DNA of 64,000 nt. Source: Uloborus plumipes. Lineage: Eukaryota > Arthropoda > Arachnida > Araneae > Uloboridae. The stretch covers positions 23,418 to 87,417 of the forward strand of contig JAXGGA010004520.1 of the NCBI GenBank assembly GCA_038373865.1. The letters are read 5' to 3'. Position numbers and translations under genes: made by a program. The notes under the pieces were generated by a model. It was not told the origin of the DNA. It was given only the letters and a program-made list of their open reading frames with translations, and made no database searches. Shown piece by piece: positions 56,380 to 64,000 of this stretch (the first letter of the stretch is position 1; each line of letters opens with the position of its first letter).

Positions 56380-56922
56380 TTTATAGACCACTTACATTAG
56401 CGGTGCCGCTTGATTTTCAAGCCTTACATCATTTCTAAGACGGAGGGAAAAGCTCAAATTCTAGATCAGTCACCGATCTTAAAAGACAATCAATCTCCAG
56501 TTTTTGCTGCAAGAATGAGTAAAGTGTTCATCTCGAGAGGGGGCAAAATTTGGGGAATATTTGAGTCGTTTTCATAACGCTGTGTACTAAAATCGATCAA
56601 CAGAGCTGGATAAACATCGAAATTGGGTCACGCCGTCTACTCACTTACTTCAATTTCATCTTATTAGCTACAATTACCTTCCATTTTTGGCGCCACGGAA
56701 GTCTTTAAACTTTCTTATCCACGTTTTATTCTTTCCTGTCAATCTCCTGCTTGCATTCATTATGCCATTTAATTCTTCAATCGCATTTAGTGAAATATTA
56801 CCGATATCGAGAACTTCCTTCTTTTGAATATGCAATTAAAATGGTTAATTAAAATGGAAATCTGGAGAGAGCTAAACTCCAGATCGAATAATGATATGAG
56901 ATAAAAAGGGATTACTTGGAGG

Positions 56923-57000
56923 AGCGGTGCTCAACATACGGCCCGAGGGCCATATTTGGCCTTTCGTGGGTGAGCTATGTAACCCGTTGTTTTGTTCCAT
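56923..57000 (+). mobile_element. third hAT terminal fragment
   Basis: AGCGGTGCTCAACATACGGC, CCGAGGGCCATATTTGGCC matches the common GGTGCTCAACCTACGGCCC type of hAT end. The right end is not seen. A perfect 12-bp inverted repeat (CCTTTTCAATGC and its mate) follows at 57044-57074. Confidence 0.45.
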
Positions 57001-57074
57001 GATGCAAATCAAAAACTGTTCGGAAACTTACAAAACAAACTACCCTTTTCAATGCTTAATACGCATTGAAAAGG

Positions 57075-60000
57075 CGACATGGGGCCTTAAAACCAATTTT
57101 TTGTAAATTTCAAGCAATCGTCTTGAAATGTTTACAGGATGATTGTACTGAAATAAGAACAATTCCCCCCGAATTTTTTAAATTTTCAACTATAATTTCA
57201 AAAGTTATTAAATTTTTTGAATTAAATAAAATCGCGTGAATTAAAATGTTCCCTGCGCATTAATTTTGCATTAAATTATGCAACAGTATCATAAAAGTAT
57301 GCATTAGCATTATATTAATAGAGTGTTGAAAATATTTAAGTATTGTGTGTAAATAAAACCAATGCAAGATATTTTTTTTTTTCAAAATCATGCTAATTTT
57401 AACTAGAAAACACAGTTTCAATATTACAAATCAGGATTTAAGATTATAATACTTCATAACTTAAAATAAATCTCCCAAGAAACTGTTTATTGAACTACTT
57501 TTCACTAACTATGCAATTTTTAGGCAAATCAATGCTAAACTCTTACGCATGGAGCATATTGAAATCTACTGTCACACGTAAAAATGTCGTTTCGAGAAAA
57601 TTAGAAATAAGTTTAGGAAAAGAGAATGAGGTCAAATGCTGGAACTTTTATCTATATTCATTAAAATTAGTAAATTCATATAGATTAATTTCTTTTAATG
57701 GTTGTTTAAAAAGAAATATCTTGAAAAAGTTGCCTTTTCCAACAGTACCAAGATTTTTGAAAAGATTACAAAGGGGCGTAGTCAAGCATAAAAGTACCCA
57801 TATCTCGGTCAATTTTTCACTGATTCGATTTTTTTTTTTTTTTTTTGCCCAATGTTCTGAAGTATTTCTTCTATTTAAAACAATAATAATTGAAAAATCG
57901 ATATTTTGGTGAATTTTTAGGTTTTTGAAACCTCCGTGTCGCCTTAAGGTTGATTGTTTCAAATTTGATGCTAAATAGTTATAAATTTGTTTCTAAACAC
58001 CAAGTAAAAACTTCGAATTAATAAAATAGGCATATAGCGATAACAATTGTGTTGTTCAATGTAAAGTGGTGTAACTACTAAATGATTTAACTATGACTGA
58101 TTATGTAAAACCGTTTGTAAATTTTTCCTAACGAAAAAAATACAAGCATTCAGATAAAATTAGTCATATCTTTCGAAAGGGGCTTTGTTTAGCTATTACA
58201 CTAAAAGGTGAAACTACATATGATAAAATTCAACAAACAAATACGCATCGTAAAAATATGGAGTTACACCGCTTTAATGTTGAGCGACGTAATTCTTGGT
58301 TTGACATTTTCTTTCCTGTTCCGTACTTTCCCCATTATATCCAGAAAAGATGTAAACATATTCAAAATATATATGTGGTCAGGTCTGCGAGAAACATCCT
58401 AATATAAGGTGTGGTCCTCAAGTTAAAAAAAAAAAATACTAAAAGAATGCAGTACTACCAAAAGTGGTAGCTTTAGACTTAAATTTTTGCGACTCAGGCT
58501 CAGGCACTATGACCATGACGGCCTAAGGATAAAAAGTTAATCATGTTTTCATTTTCTTTTCTCAATTCTTAAGCAGACCAACTTTTTTATCATCCGGAGA
58601 ATTAATCACCTTCTCACTCTTTGTTTTTCTCTTTGTAATCTTTGCTTTTTTTCTTCCGACCATACAGAGGACAGATTACGTTCACAATGAAAGATTTCAC
58701 TTTTTCTTTTCTTTAATTGAAATCTCTCAACCAACGTCAATAGATCTCTGAACTATACTCCTTAGCAAGAAAGGTGTTGCTTCAAAACTTATTTTTTGGT
58801 TCTGAGCAACTTTCTAAAAAAGTCCTCTGATAATCACTTTTGTGAAAATTGCAATTGTTTGGGTGGAAAATTAAAAATCAATTTCTGGATCAGTTTTGAG
58901 GCAAGATAGAATGCACATTGGAGCAGTAATTGGCTGTTTCTGAGCGCGTTTAAACAAAATATTTTTAAGTTTTACGCATTGCTAGACATGTTTTACAGAT
59001 GGTAAAAAGAAGTAGTTAAGTAGCAAGATTATATACATATAAGAGGAAAATTGATGCCGGGACACCGTTTCGGTACTGCTTTTTAGGAAAAATAAATTCC
59101 CGTTTCACGTAAAATTGGTCACGCCCTGGTATTCATTTGTTTCTCATTGGCGTTTGGTGCTGGAAAACTTACGCAATGGCGAAGTTTTAATGAATTACGA
59201 AAATGGGCAATTATTTAGAACAGTTATTTTGAAGCCCAAACTTCTCATGTTTTATGGTACAGTTCGGCAGTTTTTAGAAAGATAATATATGTATTTTTGT
59301 TAAACTACAAATATTCAGAAAATATCCTCACTTATTTTAGAAGGTTTAAACTTTTAAATTGGACAAAAAGTTTGATTATGCATTTTTTACAAGAATCATT
59401 TGGTTATGGTTTGGTTGATTCAAATTTATCATATGAAATCAAAGTGACTATACTAAAAACACTAAGTATGTAAAAATTAAAAAATACTCATCAACTTACT
59501 TTGCTGAGTTTCTATTAAAAATTATAAGATAAAACCATCATAAGTTAATAAATTAATTTTCTTTTAAGTGTCTAAAATATCAGAAATAGTTGCACACTTA
59601 GTAGCATTTAATCCTCAGTCTACCATTACCAATTACATATTCATAACTTTCCCGCTGGATGGTAATGACATTTTATCCTATTTCACCTGAGAAAACATAA
59701 AACATGGCTACCTCCGCAAAAATTATATATGATAAAGGTTCGCTTAATATGAGTATTAAAATATTTTTAAAAAATACAATTATGTTAAAATGTAACTCAT
59801 TACGAGCAAGGACGATACAGAAGAAAAACCAAAATTGAAGTCGTATACTAATAGTTAATAAAACGAAAAAAAAAAAATTGGAAAATTTGGCGGAAGGGTG
59901 TGAAGGATTTTTTCTCTCCTGGATTTATTTTAAAAATGAATAGAGCAGTTTTTTTTTTTACTAAACGTCTGATATGTTACATAGTTTACAGTTTACATAT

Positions 60001-60498
60001 CATATGTAAACCGTAAACTACTTCTGAGAATCTAGAGTTCAGAATGAAATGCCTGACAGTGATTTGTACGAGATACTTTAAATAAAACATTTTTCATCAA
60101 TCTAATGTGTGTCCATAAATGTGGATGGACCATTATTTAAATGAACTACTTAAAGCAGAAATCGAAAAATAAAACAATCTGTAAACACATTGAAGCAGAG
60201 GGGAATTTATTTTGAATTTCAAAAAAAAAAAAAAGAAAGAAAAACTCGTAAGATAATTATACGAGAGTCTAGAAATGTTTGTACTGTGGTAATCTGAAGA
60301 TTGTTTATATGCCAACTGACAGACATCGAGAGCGATTGCTCAATGCGTGATGGAAGATTTAGCGTAATATGAGATCGATACGCTAGATAGCGACGGAATC
60401 AAAACAAATGCCATCAGAGAGGGCAATTTATCGAAATAGAAGGAAAACAGTTTTTCCAAAGCAGCGGACTTAGAAAAACTAATAAATTAAATCATTTA
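57075..60498. other. about 3.4 kb, AT-rich, no supported feature
   Basis: It includes the longest ORF of the window (57490-57912, 140 codons), which ends in a Phe run encoded by a T tract and has no motif. I regard it as fortuitous. Another A-run-containing stretch is at 60221-60235. Confidence 0.5.
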
Positions 60499-62402
60499 CA
60501 GTCGATCCTCGACTTACGCGAGGTATGCGTTCCAAGACTCCTCGGTAAGTCGGAGTTTCGCACTGTAGAAAAATATTTCATTAATATACCCAATTTTTTT
60601 AGACATTTGTAAACACCCCTCACACCGTTTTGAACCATTTCTTAACTATATATTAATATTTCTTAACTACATATTACCATTTCTGACACAGATAATTGAA
60701 GGGAATGGAGGATGAAGGGGCTAAGTTACATTTTAAAAAATGAACACTCTCTACAATGGTAAGCAATGGATACAGGTAAGCAAATAAAAGTTGGTACATC
60801 AAACAGTAGATGTTCAATAGACCAATTTCATATACACACTAATGACAGAACCAGAGAACAAAAAAGCTGCAACAACTACCTTAATAAAACTTTGAACTTT
60901 AATTACTCGCAATTTCTGTTTTGTCACTTAACCCTTTCGTCTCCCAAGCCCTTCAATTACAGAATGGTTATTTGAATACGCTGAGTCAAAGCGATGTTAA
61001 GACTCGCACGGTGTGCTAACTTCCGCTTTCACAGTGGTGCTAAATGGATCAAAGTCTGTCACGAAACTAATATTTAAACCAGGGGTGACCAACCTTTTCG
61101 GGAAGAGTGCCACTATCTGGGGGAAAAAGGTGGACGTGCCAATTTCAATTTTTCCAACAAGCTAAAAAAAACTTCAAAGTTAAAAAAAAAAAAACTTGTG
61201 TTGCTCACTAAGTGATTTTCACTTGAATAGTACTTATTTTTCCACGTTATTCTGAGTAGTGGAAATTAAAATGATAATAAATTTTAAATACAAATCCGAA
61301 TTTAAGAGTTACCGTTAATACACACTTTTACAGATTTAGTCAGTTGGGTTAAGCTTTAAATATAAACCAATAACATGAAACGTTTGACACCAAAAATTAA
61401 ACAGTCAGTAGTACTTAATGTGGCTTACGAATTTGTAACTTTTTTACCTAGTCATTAATTTTAGGATTGGTTCTTGAAATGCTAACAAGTATAAGGTATA
61501 CGAGTTTTAAAAGCTATCAATTAACATTCAACGGTATTTTGATTTTTATACATTAATTATAAAAAATCTTTGTCCACAAACATATTTTTGAACCAAACTT
61601 ACAACACCAGATATTAATAGCATGTAAATTTGAAGAAAAAAAAGTCAGTAAAAATTTGCAAAACTAATATAATTTGGATGAATTGCAGTTGAAGTAAGCT
61701 CCTATACTTGATTTTGGGTTTTCGGTAGATAACAAGTAATGTCTTGCATAGAAATAGAAGAATTTGAAAAGATCAGTAATTTTTAACCATCTTATAACTC
61801 AAACCTAACACTGGATAAATACTTCAAAATAAATATATAACTTTGCATCTATCGTCGGGGCATTATTAACTTCAGATATTTATTTCCAATATTAAAGTGA
61901 AACGTGTTGATCTTGTTTTTCCAAAGTTAAGAGAAATAACATGAAGTTTTATTGCAAAAGAATGTATATGATCTATATTGGTTTAAGATAGTTTTCCAAC
62001 CAATCTTAAATTTAAATTATTAGGCGCTGGATAATAAAGGGTGAAATAGCTAAATTCAATTGATAATCTTCATTCTTATGTAACAAGCTCTCATTTATCA
62101 AAGTAGGGGCTTTAGTTTTTGGCAATATTTGTAAGACCGGCGTTATTTCCTCAATTTTAAATTTTTTTCAGTAAGTCTTCGCGTGCCACCCCTAACGCTC
62201 TGCCGTGCCACATTGTGGCACGCGGGTTGACCACCACTGATTTAAACTATAACCTAGTCAACACTTACACCCAGCGTTTTCTTTCCGAAAAATTCGCGTT
62301 ACATGAGAGGAATTCGCGTTGTTTGGAAATTTCGTTTCTCAAGAAAACTCGCGTTATAGCCGTTTTGCGTAAGTCGGATCGCGTTGTAGCGGGGATCGAC
62401 TG
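60499..62402. mobile_element. Tigger-like element interrupted by hAT copy 2
   Basis: CAGTCGATCCTCGACTTACG at the left (after TA at 60497-60498) and the right end (reverse complement CAGTCGATCCCCGCTACAAC) share CAGTCGATCCNCG. Subterminal TTCGCGTT and GTAAGTCGGA words occur at both ends. The right flank is TT rather than TA. Without the hAT copy it would be about 740 bp. The right end is related to the solo end at 38211-38289. Confidence 0.6.
61080..62239 (-). mobile_element. 1,160-bp hAT element, copy 2, internally deleted
   Basis: The ends CAGGGGTGACCAACC and its inverted mate GGTTGACCACCACTG lie inside a perfect 8-bp duplication ATTTAAAC (61072-61079 and 62240-62247), the hAT signature. The body aligns in reverse to 46557-48331 but lacks about 600 bp, so it is a deletion derivative. 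There is no coding capacity. It sits inside the Tigger-like element at 60499-62402. Confidence 0.9.
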
Positions 62403-62829
62403 TTCTGCAAATTTAAAATTTAACCCATTGCCCTCGAACTTTGAAACGAGCAAAGCATTTTATGCTATCTTCTTTCAGCTTTATCTCATTTGACAATCGC
62501 CCAAGAATAGTGTCTCAGTTCAAGTTTTCCCCCCTCCTGCTAAATAGGTGCTATTGATAGCGCTATCTGAGAGTTTTGATACGTTTTCGTCACTAAAATC
62601 CCTGCATTGAATGTTATGAATTTTTACTTACAGGTAGAGTGGAGAAATTCTGACCCTGCAATGCTTAATGGTTCCGAATCATCAATGTGTCCTATTTGCC
62701 AGACATTCACATTACCAGTTTTAAAAACCATGTGCACACGATGGCTCAGTTACGAAATTAAGTAAAGAGAAATTACAAGAAATAGGCTTTAAAAAAATTT
62801 TTAATTTTTTTTTCCACCGATTAATTATG

Positions 62830-62893
62830 TAATATGAGGTTAATTATGTCTATGACGCCTAAATCTAGCCGATTAATCGGTGCATCCCTAGTA
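62830..62893 (-). mobile_element. hAT-like terminal fragment
   Basis: On the minus strand CTAGGGATGCACCGATTAAT, CGGCTAG is the common TAGGGATGCACCGATTAATC type of hAT end. The inverted CCACCGATTAAT at 62816-62827 may belong to it. No second terminus. Confidence 0.45.
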
Positions 62894-63081
62894 TGTATGT
62901 ATATAGACGAGAGGAAAGAAATATAAAATACCGTTTACTTTTTTACAAATAACTTAGCTAGTTTTTGCTTCAAGATCCCCAAATCCACTATGAGAGCAAA
63001 CTATAACTATATAGTAAACTGTCACTTTCAAAAAAAAAGCACTATGTTCTGTTGTCGAGAAAAAATTTAATTAAAAAAATA

Positions 63082-63436
63082 GGGTATAAAGACCAATGAA
63101 TGAACACCTCGTAATTTTCCTTAAAAAAATAAGTTTTTAAACCATTTTTCTTAGATGAATCAGCAGTAGGCACGTCATTCTACACATTTCTAAAAAGAAA
63201 ATGGCTAGAAAAATGCTGCGTTTGTGTTCCGTTTGGGGTGTTCATTCACTAGGTCAAGACACGTTTTCTCCTTTCAACCCCCCAAAAAACCTGATCCAGA
63301 ACCATAAAAATTAGCGCAATATTTTTAAAAATAATTACATATATCACCATGTGACAAATGCTACAATTTTTAACGATGCTATTAATTTTTGAAAACGAAA
63401 TTTCGCTTAAGTGTTCATTCACTGGTCGGTATACCC
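63082..63436. mobile_element. 355-bp MITE with TA target duplication
   Basis: GGGTATAAAGACCAATGAAT, then GAACAC at the left, pairs with the right end (reverse complement GGGTATACCGACCAGTGAAT, GAACAC) with three mismatches in about 26 bp. TA lies on both sides (63080-63081 and 63437-63438). A third copy of the word, GTGTTCATTCACTAGGTC, is internal at 63238. It is non-coding. Confidence 0.8.
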
Positions 63437-64000
63437 TATATAAAGTAGGGGATAATATGAAAGAGTCTGGTAATATGCGTGGTTTAAGACATTGAAAAGC
63501 TTCGAACGTTCAGTTTTTTTTTTTTTCTTTTCTTTTCTTTTATTGGCGGTTGTTTCTTTTTATTTTATAGTATCTCTTAATTCATCCAAAAATTATTTTT
63601 TATATAAATTACTTTTTCTTTCTCTCTCCTTTTGAGAGAGGGGGGGAGGACACACACCAAAACTTCCAAACATTGCCACTCGCTATGTGAATGAAGGAAA
63701 GAAATAATTTTCAATGAGGAAACTTTCTGCTAGATAATATAGCCGTCCATTTGAAAAAAACAAGTGAGAAAAAAAGCCTAAAAATATTGCGCTCTAGCTC
63801 AAAATTAAGATGACGACATGTGCCATGGAGTGAGAGTCGGGCATATAAAGAAATCGATTAATGCAGGCTGAAAGTTACTAAAAAAGTTCTCTAAAGCCCC
63901 ACCTGATTCATGGAAGGGAACTGGAAAGAAATAAAAACGAACGAGTTAGGAAAACTTTTGTCATTCTCATTTGAGGAGAAACGATACGTAATGTGTTCAG
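63437..64000. other. AT-rich end of window
   Basis: A (TTTTC)n microsatellite lies at about 63514-63541 and a G tract near 63641-63649. No supported feature. Confidence 0.5.

Noticed and set aside
57490..57912. Longest ORF in the window (140 codons, plus strand)
   Set aside because: AT-rich, ends in a Phe run from a T tract, no motif or splice context, and an overlapping open frame on the other strand.
1..64000. CRISPR array, bacterial operon, phage or integron
   Set aside because: No spacer-repeat pattern, no ribosome-binding-site-led ORF series, and the element types are those of an animal genome.

Overview
This 64-kb window is AT-rich eukaryotic DNA (roughly two thirds A+T). It shows no operons, no ORF above 140 codons and no complete protein-coding gene. 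It is densely filled with small DNA transposons of animal type: Tc1/mariner, pogo/Tigger-like, hAT, piggyBac and PIF/Harbinger-like miniature elements. It also holds a retroposon with a tail style common in arthropod genomes and a tRNA-like SINE fragment. The overall look is that of a large intron or intergenic region in an arthropod; a chelicerate is possible but is a guess from repeat style. Species and chromosome cannot be fixed from the sequence.

Layout. 0-9.5 kb: a terminal-inverted-repeat (TIR) MITE, two facing Tigger-like ends, a Harbinger-like MITE, a decayed Tc1 transposase pseudogene (3805-4195), a MITE with a 4-bp target duplication, and a candidate first exon beginning MSRRKQ (6458). 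A retroposon (7805-9494) follows, with a hAT MITE inside it. 9.5-18.5 kb: a small TA-target MITE, an element rich in TTTACAGT words, a candidate exon (12795), and a tandem array with a period near 173 bp (14.2-16.6 kb) that is broken by two insertions. Next come a 184-bp Tigger-like MITE and a 765-bp hAT-like element with a perfect 8-bp target duplication. 18.5-31 kb: mostly unstructured, but with an exact nested pair (a 491-bp pogo-like MITE inside a fold-back element, 26341-27331) and a piggyBac MITE inserted at TTAA in an older repeat whose empty paralog lies at 45 kb. 31-38 kb: a 651-bp palindrome with 298-bp arms and a 2.4-kb fold-back element with arms near 1 kb. 42-49 kb: nested TIR elements, a local duplication, and a 3.1-kb TIR element carrying a 1,775-bp hAT copy. 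53-57 kb: a three-unit repeat (period near 360 bp), several Tigger and hAT ends, and a 418-bp Tigger-like MITE. 60-64 kb: a Tigger-like element holding a second, shortened copy of the same hAT family, then a 355-bp MITE.

No gene network can be described. The biological content is a layered record of transposition: who inserted into whom can be read from target duplications and from internal empty sites. The two large palindromes could form long double-stranded RNA if transcribed. The only hints of host coding sequence are short first-exon-like ORFs; the one starting MSRRKQ resembles the N-terminal NuRD-recruiting motif of SALL, BCL11 and FOG zinc-finger proteins, and it would fit a window made mostly of a very long first intron. 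That idea is unproven.
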